NCBI RefSeq assembly: GCF_002423035.1
Contig: NZ_DIUM01000107.1
Location: 1 to 22,923, forward strand
DNA: 22,923 nt
Direction of reading: 5' to 3'
From: Thiocapsa sp. UBA6158
Lineage (GTDB): Bacteria; Pseudomonadota; Gammaproteobacteria; Chromatiales; Chromatiaceae
The position numbers were made by a program, and so were the translations under genes. The notes beneath the pieces are model-generated. The model worked only from the letters and a program-made list of their open reading frames with translations. It searched no databases and was not told where the DNA came from. Numbering within the stretch: the stretch's first letter is position 1; every line of letters starts with the position of its first letter. This document shows, piece by piece, positions 1-7,622 of this stretch.

Positions 1-7
1 ACGGGCG

Positions 8-487
8 TCAACTGCTCTTTTTAGGGTAATGTAAATAGGGGCGCTCCGCGAAGGGACGCAGGTCGCCCGCGGTGAAACGCTGTAGCAGTTTGCCGCTGTC
101 GCGCTCGACCAGGTAGACACGCACCGCATCGAGCGTCGGAAAAGGCAGCTCCAGAAGTCGTCGTCCGCATTCTGACGAGTAGAGGTGGGTCTTGACCCAC
201 CAGACGGATGCGGTATAGCCGAGGTTCGGGTCCATCCCCAGGTCTTCGGCCTTGAACCGATCGGACCGCACTACGGTGTCCAGGTCCTGATCTCCGCTCG
301 GATCCTCCAAGTATTGATAGTGCGGCCCCAAGACCAGACGCTCCTCGCCGTCGACCTGCACGACGGCCGCAAGGGCAACGGGCGTGAGCAAGGCGAGCGC
401 AACCAACACTGCGGTGATCGACAACATGCCGGGAAGGAGCCGTCGGGGAGACAGGACGGCAAGGCGCAGACTAGGATGTTCAATCAC
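8..487 (-). pseudogene. Truncated 7TMR-DISM periplasmic sensor domain protein
   Basis: The 159-residue product has a signal peptide or membrane anchor (hydrophobic about residues 17-40, ending in an ALA-A type site) followed by a domain resembling 7TMR-DISMED2. That domain is the periplasmic sensory module found in front of seven-helix receptors and diguanylate cyclases. Visible family features are the WW.K..L segment near residues 96-100 and the final GDLRPFAERPYLH stretch. In the family this continues into the end of the sensor domain and then seven membrane helices. Here it runs into PKKSS and a stop, and the local DNA (about 14-40) turns AT-rich, so the gene appears cut off by rearrangement just at the window edge. 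The start is GTG at 487; its GTGA overlaps the stop of the upstream 78-residue gene, suggesting translational coupling. Domain assignment is from memory of the family; a short functional periplasmic protein cannot be excluded. Confidence 0.6.
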
Positions 488-720
488 CGGCTTTTTCCAT
501 CAAAATCCCGAACACCGATTCGATGATGTCGGAGGACGCCTGCCAGATAGACTACCAGATCCTCGCGATAGGATGGCACCCACGCAAAGCCCTCCAGAAA
601 GCGCGCGCGGCCGGTGTCGGCGAGATCCCAAAAGGCGTCGTCCAGCTCCTCGGGCCGTCGCTCGGACGCCGCCTGCAGGGCCTCGCAGAAGCTCGCCTGG
701 TCGGCCAACAAATCACGCAT
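484..720 (-). CDS. Small hypothetical protein upstream of the truncated sensor gene
   Basis: This is a 78-residue, acidic, mostly helical-looking protein with no signal peptide or membrane segment; I do not recognise a family. It begins at ATG 720, the only plausible start in the frame: upstream codons to the stop at 778-780 include no ATG, GTG or TTG. No strong Shine-Dalgarno is visible. Its TGA (484-486) overlaps the GTG of the following sensor gene by four bases, which supports it being real and co-transcribed with that gene. Because the partner is truncated, the pair may be a decaying signalling locus. Function unknown. Confidence 0.5.
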   Translation of the reverse strand: MRDLLADQASFCEALQAASERRPEELDDAFWDLADTGRARFLEGFAWVPSYREDLVVYLAGVLRHHRIGVRDFDGKSR

Positions 721-1118
721 CGCGCACCGGGCGCGGTTTTGATCCGGCGTTGGGCTTTGAACGCGATTGCACCTTGATCAGCGATCTCACTCCAGCGAAT
801 CGATCTCGACGCATGCAACGCAGCGACCATGCTGCAAACTCGCGCCTGCGGATGCCGACCCCTTTCGCGCGAGCTCCTATCGACTTGACGCCCCCCGCCC
901 GCCTGACTACCCTCGCGCGAGCGACGTAAACCCCGCAAAATGCATCGGTCGGGCAGCGGGCGCTCGGTCGGGCCTCCTGTGGACCTCTTCGACGGCCGTT
1001 GATCCGTCATCGCCTTGCCCTTCGGCCCGAGCCTACGGCCGATACCCCGGTGTATCGCTCGATCGGTCAAGCTGCGCGCGACGCCTTGTCCACCGCCATT
1101 ACCTCATCGAGAATCAGC
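721..1118. other. Divergent intergenic region, about 400 bp
   Basis: No convincing gene is seen between the minus-strand 78-residue gene and gspA. The open frames here are high-GC shadows. The region should carry the promoters for both directions. An in-frame ATG at 999 would add 40 residues to GspA, but these lack family character. Apart from the weak promoter candidate listed separately I see no repeat or RNA structure. Confidence 0.5.
885..913 (+). promoter_or_regulatory. Weak sigma-70-like promoter candidate for gspAB
   Basis: TTGACG (885-890) and TACCCT (908-913) are separated by 17 bases. The -35 box is good (5 of 6 matches) but the -10 box is poor (3 of 6). It points toward gspA, with a leader of about 200 nt. 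In a GC-rich genome this could be chance. Confidence 0.2.
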
Positions 1119-2969
1119 GTGTATCCCAAGTATTTCGGGCTCAAGGAACCCAGCTTCTCCATTGCGCCGGACCCCCATTATCTGTTCCTGAGCGAGCAGC
1201 ATAAGGAGGCCCTCGCGCATCTTCTCTACGGGGCGGGGGAAAGCGGCGGCTTTGTTCTTCTCACCGGCGAGGTGGGGACGGGCAAGACAACCGTCTGTCG
1301 TGCCTTCCTGGAGCAGCTCCCTGAAGGGGTCGAGGTCGCCTTGATCCTCAACCCCGCGGTCACCGCCAACGAGCTGTTGCTCAACCTCTGCGACGAGTTT
1401 CGGATTCCGGTACCCGAAGGCGAGCGCTCGGTGAAGGCGTTGGTCGATCGGCTCAACGTCTATCTGCTGGACGCGCACGCCAAGGGCCGTCGACCCGTGC
1501 TCATCATCGACGAGGCGCAGAGCCTGCGCCCGAAGGTCCTGGAGCAGGTGCGTCTGCTCACCAATCTGGAGACGAGCAAGCACAAGCTCCTGCAGATCTT
1601 TCTGATCGGCCAACCTGAGTTGCGACGTCTGCTCGAGCGCGATGCGCTGCGCCAGATCAACCAACGTGTGACCGCGCGTTTCCACCTGCGGCCCTTCACG
1701 CGCGAGGAGACCGGCGACTATATCCGCCATCGGGTTGCGGTCGCCGGTGTCGACCGTCCCTTGTTTACCGCGGCGGCGATTCGACGGATCTACAGCTGCT
1801 CCGCCGGTGTCCCGCGCCTCGTGAACATCCTCTGCGATCGCGCGCTGCTCGGCGCCTGCGTGACGCGCAGCTCTCAGGTAACGCCGGCCATCGTCAAGCG
1901 CGCGGCGCGCGAGGTGCAGGGCGAGTCGATCGATAAGCCGCCTCGCCCGGCGGTGCGGCCCGGATTCGCTGCCGCCGCCGCCTTCGTTCTCGCGATGATC
2001 GCCGGCTGGCTCGGCTATGCCTGGGTGTCCGACGATGCCGCGGCGTTCCTGGCCAACCTGCTCCCGGGCGAGCGCACCCTCTCGGCCGCCGCGCCGCGAC
2101 CCGAGCGTGCCGGCGAAGACTCGGAGCAGGACGCCGGCCCGGAATCGCCTCGTTCGCTGCTTGCTGCGTCCGACGGGGCTGCGGATGGGACGCTGCCCGG
2201 GTCGGTCGGTCTTGCGGCCTCCGGCGCGGCTGCTCCGGACGACGACGCCTCGCTCGACGGTGCAGCGGCGGACGCGCTGCCGCAGATCGACCCCGCGCGC
2301 TTCGAGCCGGACGTCCTCGCCGAGACGCTTGCCCGCATCGCGATGTCCGAGTCCGACGCACTGCGTCTGCTGTTGATGCGTTGGGGTGTGGAGGTCGAGA
2401 GCCTTCCGGCCGGCGACCCCTGCGGACGTGTCGCCTCGTTTGGGCTCAGGTGCGAGAGTGGGCGGGGCGACCTCGACGATCTTCGTCTTTTCGATCGTCC
2501 GGTCTTGCTCCGCGTTCAGGACGCGGAGGGCGCTCGGCGTTTCCTCGCCCTGAGCGCGCTCGATGAGTCGTTCGGCACGCTTGCCCTAGCGGGCGGGGAC
2601 GAGCTGGCGCCGCTTGATCGGCTGGAGTCCGTCTGGACCGGCGATTACATCCTGGTGTGGCAGCCGCCGCCGACCGGGTCGACGCTGATCGGTCCGGGCA
2701 CCTCGGGGGAGTCGGTGCGGTGGTTGCGGGATCTGTTGGCGAAGGTGCCGGCCTCGGGGCTTCCGGCCAGCGATTCCAATTACTACGATGCGGAGCTGAC
2801 GCGCTCGGTTCGGGCGTTCCAGGCGTCGCGCGGTTTAATCACGGATGGGATCGCCGGTCCGCGCACACTCATTCAGTTGCACAACGCCGTGGATCTTCCC
2901 GGCGTGCCCAGGCTGGTCCGGATGTCCGACGCATCCGAGTCCGCGAGTACGGAGCCCACGGAGCCATGA
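1119..2969 (+). CDS. gspA: GspA/ExeA-type AAA ATPase with peptidoglycan-binding domain
   Basis: GspA (ExeA) is the inner-membrane ATPase that, with GspB, binds peptidoglycan and helps assemble the type II secretion secretin ring. The 616-residue product has an N-terminal AAA ATPase of the ExeA kind: a Y-P-K-Y-F-G-L-K-E-P-S-F-S-I-A-P-D-P-like start, Walker A GEVGTGKT at 50-57 and Walker B LIIDEAQ with Asp131-Glu132. One membrane helix follows at about 282-303, then an Ala/Asp-rich linker, and a C-terminal PG_binding_1 domain at about 522-590 ending in D-G-I-A-G-P-R-T. I chose GTG 1119 because VYPKYFGL is the family's usual N-terminus and CGAGAA lies five bases upstream. ATGA overlap with gspB indicates an operon. 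No other gsp genes are in the window, so the rest of the machine is elsewhere or the pair serves another envelope task. Confidence 0.88.
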   Translation: MYPKYFGLKEPSFSIAPDPHYLFLSEQHKEALAHLLYGAGESGGFVLLTGEVGTGKTTVCRAFLEQLPEGVEVALILNPAVTANELLLNLCDEFRIPVPEGERSVKALVDRLNVYLLDAHAKGRRPVLIIDEAQSLRPKVLEQVRLLTNLETSKHKLLQIFLIGQPELRRLLERDALRQINQRVTARFHLRPFTREETGDYIRHRVAVAGVDRPLFTAAAIRRIYSCSAGVPRLVNILCDRALLGACVTRSSQVTPAIVKRAAREVQGESIDKPPRPAVRPGFAAAAAFVLAMIAGWLGYAWVSDDAAAFLANLLPGERTLSAAAPRPERAGEDSEQDAGPESPRSLLAASDGAADGTLPGSVGLAASGAAAPDDDASLDGAAADALPQIDPARFEPDVLAETLARIAMSESDALRLLLMRWGVEVESLPAGDPCGRVASFGLRCESGRGDLDDLRLFDRPVLLRVQDAEGARRFLALSALDESFGTLALAGGDELAPLDRLESVWTGDYILVWQPPPTGSTLIGPGTSGESVRWLRDLLAKVPASGLPASDSNYYDAELTRSVRAFQASRGLITDGIAGPRTLIQLHNAVDLPGVPRLVRMSDASESASTEPTEP

Positions 2970-3889
2970 GCTATATCCTGGAGGCGTTGAAGAAGTCTCA
3001 GCAGGAGCGCGAGCTCGGGCGCGTCCCGACGCTGGACACCAGCGGGATGTTCAGCGAGGACAAGGAGCCTGTGCCGACCAGACATTGGGGCTTGCTCGCC
3101 GTCGGCTTGGCGGCAGTGGCGGTGGTCATCGCGCTCTACGCGGTGTTGCGGACGCCCGCGCCCGTGCCCGTACCCGTACCCGTGCAGGCCGATGCCGAGC
3201 CCGCGGTGGCCCCGATGCCGATGTCGACATCCGCGCCGGGCCTCTCTGCAGCGGATTCCGGCCAAGCGCCTGCGGATGCGGTGCCGATGATCGCCTCGAC
3301 CGGCGCCGATTCGTCTGCGTCTTCGCCCGAATCCTCGCAGGCGCAGACATCGCCGCGCCGTTCGGGGGGGGCGGACTCTTCGCCGCTTGTGCCCGGCGTC
3401 CCCGGTACCGACCCGGAGAGGTTCCCGGGCGAGGAGCCGGCGTTTGAGGCAGAACCGGATCCCTGGCTGGAACAGGAACTTCAGCGTCAGTTGGATGCCG
3501 AGCAGGCGGCCTATGCGGAGCCGCCCGCGCCGCTGCGCAGGCCGCAGCGTGCGGCCGTGCCGCCGGATCTGGTCGAAGACATCGAAAGCTTCAAGCAGCA
3601 GGTGCGTCGCGAGCAAGGCATCCCGCCCCCCGTGGAGCAGCGCCAGCCGGCGGACATCCGAGGGGACCCCACCAAACTGCGCCTGACGCCATTGCAGCAG
3701 GCGCAGCTGCCCGCCTATTTCATGACCGTGCATGTCTACGACGAGGATGCCGCCAAGCGCTTTGTGCTCATCAATGCACTGCGCTACGTCGAGGGCGAGG
3801 AGACCCGCGACGGGATTCGCGTCGAGCGTATCATCCCGGAGGGTGCGGTCTTGAGCTATCTGGGCAATCCCTTCTTCGTGCGTCGCTGA
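2966..3889 (+). CDS. gspB: General secretion pathway protein B (GspB/ExeB)
   Basis: GspB is the bitopic partner of GspA in type II secretion; its periplasmic domain contacts the secretin and the GspA complex. The 307-residue protein starts with the diagnostic MSYILEALKKSQQEREL segment. It has one membrane helix at about 41-63, a long Pro/Ala/Ser-rich periplasmic linker, and a C-terminal T2SSB domain (about 235-307) with FVLINALRYVEGEE and GAVLSYLGNPFFV motifs. The start is ATG 2966, overlapping the gspA stop by four bases; the same frame extends upstream but without family similarity. The linker starts with a run of Pro-Val dipeptides (about 66-76) encoded by near-repeat hexamers. A gap of 137 bp separates it from mgtE, which probably has its own promoter. 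Confidence 0.88.
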   Translation: MSYILEALKKSQQERELGRVPTLDTSGMFSEDKEPVPTRHWGLLAVGLAAVAVVIALYAVLRTPAPVPVPVPVQADAEPAVAPMPMSTSAPGLSAADSGQAPADAVPMIASTGADSSASSPESSQAQTSPRRSGGADSSPLVPGVPGTDPERFPGEEPAFEAEPDPWLEQELQRQLDAEQAAYAEPPAPLRRPQRAAVPPDLVEDIESFKQQVRREQGIPPPVEQRQPADIRGDPTKLRLTPLQQAQLPAYFMTVHVYDEDAAKRFVLINALRYVEGEETRDGIRVERIIPEGAVLSYLGNPFFVRR

Positions 3890-3894
3890 CATGG

Positions 3895-3924
3895 AGTGGC
3901 GGGTGGTAAGTGGTGATTGGTTGG
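3895..3924. repeat. Degenerate heptamer tandem repeat
   Basis: Just after the gspB stop, four successive 7-base units follow the pattern RGTGGTR: agtggcg, ggtggta, agtggtg, attggtt, then gg. It is non-coding. It resembles the short tandem heptamer repeats found between genes in several bacteria; its function is unknown. Confidence 0.4.
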
Positions 3925-3987
3925 ACACGAATTCTTGAAGCAACAGGCGGGCAAATTCCGTAAAGTGCGCAGCTCCGCGTTTTACAC

Positions 3988-4012
3988 AATCCCGACCTCC
4001 TTAATCCCGACC
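3988..4012. repeat. Short direct repeat upstream of mgtE
   Basis: The decamer aatcccgacc occurs at 3988-3997 and again at 4003-4012, a 15-base period, ending 14 bases before the mgtE start. It could be a duplicated regulator site or simple slippage; no regulator is recognised. Confidence 0.35.
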
Positions 4013-4026
4013 CCGGCGCCGTTCCA

Positions 4027-5469
4027 ATGACACAATCCAAGGCTCGCGACACCGACGCCATGCATCGCCACCTGCGCGATGTCGAGCGCCTGTTGGCGCG
4101 CCTGCGCTTGGTCGACACCCTAGTGCATCGTCAGCGGATGCCCCACCAGGAGCTGGTGGAGAACATCACCCACAGGCAGAACCTGGGTCGGTTGCGTCGT
4201 AAGCTCGATCGTCTGCATCCGGCGGATATCGCCTGTATCCTCGAAGCCTTGCCCGTCGAGGACCGTCTGTTCGTGTGGGATTTGGTCAAGGCCGAGAAAG
4301 ACGGGGACATCCTGCTCGAGGTCTCCGATGCGGTCCGCACCACCCTGCTCGGGACCATGGACGCCGAGGAGATCAAGGCCGCAGCCGAGACCTTGGACGC
4401 CGACGAGCTGGCGGATCTGGCCCCCGATCTGCCGCCCGAGATCATGCAGGACGTCCTGGCCTCGCTCGATCAGGAGGAGCAGGAGCAGGTCCGCGCGGCC
4501 ATGTCCTATCCCGAGGGCACGGTCGGTGCGCTGATGGACTTCGACATGGTGACGGTGCGCGAGGACGTCACCCTGGAAGTCGTCCTGCGGTATCTGCGCC
4601 GGTTCGAGACGCTGCCCGATCATACGGACAAGATCTTCGTCATCGACCGGGAGGAGCGCCTGCGCGGTGTCCTGACCCTGGAATCACTGCTGATCAACGA
4701 CCCCGAGACCGAGGTCTCGAAGGTCATGCAGTCCAAGTCGATCGTGAGCTTCTCGCCGGACGACAGCGCCGATTCGGCCGCCACCGCCTTCGAGCGCTAT
4801 GACCTGGTCTCGGTCCCCGTGTTGGACAGCGAAAACTGCGTGATCGGTCGCCTGACCGTCGCCGAGATGGTCGACCATATCCGGGAGGAATCCGAGGCCG
4901 AGATCCTCAGCAATGCCGGTCTGCGCGAGGAGGAAGACATCTTCGCGCCCGTGATCCGCTCGGTGAAGAACCGCTGGGCCTGGCTGGCCATCAACCTGGT
5001 GACCGCCTTCATCGCCTCGCGCGTCATCGACCTGTTCGAGGGCTCGATCGAGAAGCTGGTCGCGCTCGCCGCACTCATGCCGATCGTCGCGGGTATCGGC
5101 GGCAACGCGGGCAATCAGACCATCACCATGATCGTGCGCGCGATCGCGATGGGGCAGGTTCAACCGTCCGCGCTGTGGCGCCTGCTGCGCAAGGAGCTCG
5201 GCGTGGCCTTGATCAACGGCATCGTCTGGGGCGGGGTCGTCGGCGTGGCGGCCTGGCTGCTCTACGGCAACTACGAGCTGGGGCTGGTCATGACCGCGGC
5301 CATGATGCTGAATCTGCTCCTTGCGGCGACCGCCGGGGTGGTGATTCCACTGATCCGTCAACGGCTGGGTCGCGATCCGGCGCTCGGCAGCTCCGTGTTG
5401 ATCACCGCCCTGACCGACTCGGGCGGCTTCTTCATCTTTCTCGGCTTGGCGAGCTTGTTTCTGTTCTAG
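4027..5469 (+). CDS. mgtE: Magnesium transporter MgtE
   Basis: MgtE is a homodimeric Mg2+ channel whose cytosolic domains sense intracellular Mg2+. The 480-residue product shows the full architecture: an N domain of helical repeats (about 35-160, rich in Asp/Glu, as in L-H-P-A-D-I-A), a pair of CBS domains (about 165-290), and five C-terminal membrane helices (about 315-480). Key motifs are GIGGNAGNQ near residues 357-365, which lines the pore, and ITALTDSGGFFIFLGLA near the end, containing the selectivity Asp. Length is normal for the family. The ATG at 4027 has no clear Shine-Dalgarno and the ATG at 4060 (MHRHLRD) is a possible alternative. The 137-bp leader is too short to show a clear Mg2+ riboswitch and I see none. 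A hairpin follows the stop. Confidence 0.93.
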   Translation: MTQSKARDTDAMHRHLRDVERLLARLRLVDTLVHRQRMPHQELVENITHRQNLGRLRRKLDRLHPADIACILEALPVEDRLFVWDLVKAEKDGDILLEVSDAVRTTLLGTMDAEEIKAAAETLDADELADLAPDLPPEIMQDVLASLDQEEQEQVRAAMSYPEGTVGALMDFDMVTVREDVTLEVVLRYLRRFETLPDHTDKIFVIDREERLRGVLTLESLLINDPETEVSKVMQSKSIVSFSPDDSADSAATAFERYDLVSVPVLDSENCVIGRLTVAEMVDHIREESEAEILSNAGLREEEDIFAPVIRSVKNRWAWLAINLVTAFIASRVIDLFEGSIEKLVALAALMPIVAGIGGNAGNQTITMIVRAIAMGQVQPSALWRLLRKELGVALINGIVWGGVVGVAAWLLYGNYELGLVMTAAMMLNLLLAATAGVVIPLIRQRLGRDPALGSSVLITALTDSGGFFIFLGLASLFLF

Positions 5470-5489
5470 CCCGGGACGGTCGCCGGGTT

Positions 5490-5509
5490 TGCTCGCCCGG
5501 AGGCGAGCA
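5490..5509. terminator. Hairpin between convergent mgtE and the glycine-zipper gene
   Basis: TGCTCGCC (5490-5497), loop CGGA, and GGCGAGCA (5502-5509) form a perfect 8-bp stem 20 bases after the mgtE stop. A smaller GC stem (CCGCC 5524-5528 with GGCGG 5536-5540) follows. There is no T-run, so it may be a Rho-independent-like or 3'-stabilising structure serving mgtE. Confidence 0.5.
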
Positions 5510-5584
5510 GGCCCTTCGGCGTGCCGCCGTGCCCCGGCGGCCGAGCCGAACCCGCGGAGCTCAAGGCCGACCGGAGAGGTCCGA

Positions 5585-5911
5585 TCAGTTGCCGTAGACA
5601 TACTCGTCGCCGCAACGACCTTGTTTCCAAAGGCCGGGTGGGCAGGAATAGGATGCCCCGTGACCTTCGGAATAGACCGGCCTGTCGTAGCCGTCGGTGG
5701 CGATCGCCGTGGCCGCGGCACCGGCGAGTCCGCTGCCGATGATGGCGGCATTGCGACCGCCGAGCTCGCCGCCGACAAAGGCGCCGAGTGCAGCACCGAG
5801 GCCGCCGCCGACGGCTGCACGGGTGCTTAATTGGTCCGCGCTCGCCGGGGTCGCCGCCACGAGCAGCGCGAAGGCCGGAGCGATCAACAATGCAGGCTTG
5901 CGATTGAACAT
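5585..5911 (-). CDS. Small exported glycine-zipper protein
   Basis: The 108-residue protein has a clear signal peptide: MFNRK, a hydrophobic core, then cleavage after the ATPASA-D region near residue 25. A Gly/Ala-rich segment follows at about 33-72 with repeated G-x3-G spacing typical of glycine-zipper proteins that insert into or associate with membranes. The short C-terminal tail contains two Cys (CPPGLWKQGRC) that could form a disulfide. It starts at ATG 5911 behind a strong GAGGAGA Shine-Dalgarno. It is a stand-alone gene converging on mgtE and divergent from the 6064 gene. It is probably periplasmic or outer-membrane associated; the specific role is unknown. Confidence 0.75.
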   Translation of the reverse strand: MFNRKPALLIAPAFALLVAATPASADQLSTRAAVGGGLGAALGAFVGGELGGRNAAIIGSGLAGAAATAIATDGYDRPVYSEGHGASYSCPPGLWKQGRCGDEYVYGN

Positions 5912-6063
5912 ACTCGATTCTCCTCGTCGGTCGATTGGGTCGCGAGTATGGTTGCAGATCCAAGCTGAACCGACGCTGAACGCTCCGCGGCCTTTTTCCC
6001 CTGTGGAGGATCACCGTGCAGTGGGTCGCTCGGTCCTGTCGGGCGCATCGATCGGAGCTTGAA

Positions 6064-7125
6064 ATGACCCTAGGTCGAATCGCGGTGGCCGCACCGATCG
6101 CGATCGGGCTCGTCCTGATCGCGCTTGGATTCCTGCTGCCGGGCGGCGAGCGCTTGATCCGCGAGAATCTGCCTTTGGAGACGCATGTGACGGTCCTCGC
6201 GCAGGGCGATGACGGGACCATCCTTGCCGCCACCCAAGCCGGCGAAATCTGGCGCTTCGACGGCGACGGCTGGGAGCAGGAGGACGCCGGGCTCGAGGGT
6301 CGTCTGGTGCTGGCGATGCGCGGTGAGCCGAGTCGCCGTGCGGTCGGCACGGCGACCGGACTTCTGTCCACGACCGACCGTGCGCCGCCGCCCGGCAACC
6401 CGCGGGTCAGCGATGTCCTGGAGACCGAGGCAGGACTCCTGGCCGCGACACCCGAGGGTCTGTGGGTGCATGCCGAGGACACCTGGCACCGGCCGCTCTC
6501 GGGCGTGCCGCTGTATCGGCTGGCCAAGCAGCGGCGCGACGGTCGCATCCATCTGCACGCCGCAACGATCGGCGAGGGGGTCTACTCGGTCGCGATCGAA
6601 ACGCTCTTGTCGCCCTGGACAGCGAACAGCCGCGGGCTTCCCGATGGCGTGAAGGCACTGTGTTTCGCCGAGACCGAAGGCGGCATGCTCCTCCTGGGGA
6701 CGGATCGGGGTCTCTATCGGCAGAGCGTACCGGGCGAGACCTGGGCGGCGTTGGCACAGTTCCCGCGCGAGCGCCGCGTCCTCGCACTCTATCGTGCGTC
6801 GCCGGACGCGCGCGGACTGCAGCGGCTGTGGATCGGCACGGACGACGGCTTGTCCGCGCTCGATCTCGCGGAGACGCGCGAAGCGCTCTCGATCGCCGGC
6901 CCGCTGCGATCCTTCGATGCACTCTGGGAACCGCCCGAGACGGGCGTGAGCTGGATCATCCCGGTGGCCGGGGAGGGCCCGATGGTCAGTGCCGGGGCCG
7001 TTTATCGTTTAAGCGCGGTACGTTATCCGGGTTGGTACCGGTTGGTGCTGGCCGGTATCCTGTTGCTTCTCGTCGGCGGTTGGCTGTGGCTCGGATTCAA
7101 CCCGGAGCCCGCCCGCGACGATTAA
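6064..7125 (+). CDS. Membrane-anchored beta-propeller-like periplasmic protein
   Basis: This 353-residue protein has an N-terminal hydrophobic helix (about 5-27) and a C-terminal one (about 325-346), with a large domain between that should lie in the periplasm. The central part contains spaced segments such as GTILAATQAGEIWRF, GLLAATPEGLWVH, MLLLGTDRGLYRQ and LWIGTDDGLSAL. They repeat the pattern hydrophobic-G-T-x2-G-[LI], typical of BNR/ligand-binding-sensor propeller blades. I chose ATG 6064 because GGAG lies six bases upstream and the hydrophobic helix follows at once; an in-frame ATG at 6016 lacks support. The genes at 7152 and 7623 follow closely on the same strand and are probably co-transcribed. 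The fold is recognised only by pattern; function is unknown. Confidence 0.7.
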   Translation: MTLGRIAVAAPIAIGLVLIALGFLLPGGERLIRENLPLETHVTVLAQGDDGTILAATQAGEIWRFDGDGWEQEDAGLEGRLVLAMRGEPSRRAVGTATGLLSTTDRAPPPGNPRVSDVLETEAGLLAATPEGLWVHAEDTWHRPLSGVPLYRLAKQRRDGRIHLHAATIGEGVYSVAIETLLSPWTANSRGLPDGVKALCFAETEGGMLLLGTDRGLYRQSVPGETWAALAQFPRERRVLALYRASPDARGLQRLWIGTDDGLSALDLAETREALSIAGPLRSFDALWEPPETGVSWIIPVAGEGPMVSAGAVYRLSAVRYPGWYRLVLAGILLLLVGGWLWLGFNPEPARDD

Positions 7126-7151
7126 CCCTTGTTCCGGATCGAGGTTGGACT

Positions 7152-7610
7152 ATGGATCGCTTTACGCGAAACGCCGTGATCGGCTCGGGTGTGTTGGTTG
7201 TGCTGTTGATCCTGTCGCTGCTGCCTTGGGGCGGGATGGCGTTCGGTCCGCGCATCTGGCAGCTCAACGCTGTCTTGGAACGGGATCCCATCCTCGCGGA
7301 GTATCCGTACGACTTCAAGGCGCTGCTTTTTTTGAACGGCATCGTGACCCTGACGCGCCCCTACGACGCGGACGTTCCGATGGACGATGCCCTGGTCGCG
7401 ATGGATCCGACACTGGCCGGCAAGCCCGCCGACGATCCGGCCTTCACCGCCGCTCGGGATCGGCTCCAGCGCACTGAGTTTCACGCCATCGGTTTGATGC
7501 TGGCCGAGCCCGATGTGGGCTCGATCGTCTGGGCGCTGGACCGGGCTTGGCTCAATGGTCGGGGGATCGCGTTCCCGGCTCCGAACCCCGCGCTCGGCGG
7601 GTCGATGTAG
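7152..7610 (+). CDS. Hypothetical membrane-anchored protein in the propeller cluster
   Basis: This 152-residue protein has one N-terminal membrane anchor (about residues 8-30, ending L-P-W-G-G-M). A soluble domain follows, with Y-P-Y-D-F-K-A near 48-54 and a helical C-terminal half; I do not recognise a family. The start at ATG 7152 is preceded by GAGG about seven bases upstream and lies 26 bases after the stop of the propeller gene. The next gene begins 12 bases after its stop, so the three look like one operon. Topology suggests the soluble part faces the periplasm, alongside the propeller protein. Confidence 0.65.
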   Translation: MDRFTRNAVIGSGVLVVLLILSLLPWGGMAFGPRIWQLNAVLERDPILAEYPYDFKALLFLNGIVTLTRPYDADVPMDDALVAMDPTLAGKPADDPAFTAARDRLQRTEFHAIGLMLAEPDVGSIVWALDRAWLNGRGIAFPAPNPALGGSM

Positions 7611-7622
7611 GTCGAACGGATC

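Noticed and set aside
727..740. A fourth, partial copy of the 84-bp element end (CCGGGCGCGGTTTT, minus strand close to TAAACCGCGTCCGG)
   Set aside because: 12 of 14 bases match one end, but no partner end is found 84 bp away and the position is at a gene start, so chance or a decayed relic is as likely.
999..1118. A longer GspA N-terminus starting at ATG 999
   Set aside because: The extra 40 residues lack family character, and the GTG 1119 start gives the standard VYPKYFGL N-terminus with a ribosome site.
2873..3943. A minus-strand open frame over gspB
   Set aside because: Shadow of gspB, dominated by Arg-Arg and Gly-His repeats caused by the Pro/Ala linker codons.
4684..5820. A minus-strand open frame across mgtE and the glycine-zipper gene
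   Set aside because: Low-complexity shadow frame rich in His, Gln and Arg; both plus-strand MgtE and the minus-strand 5585-5911 gene explain the DNA better.
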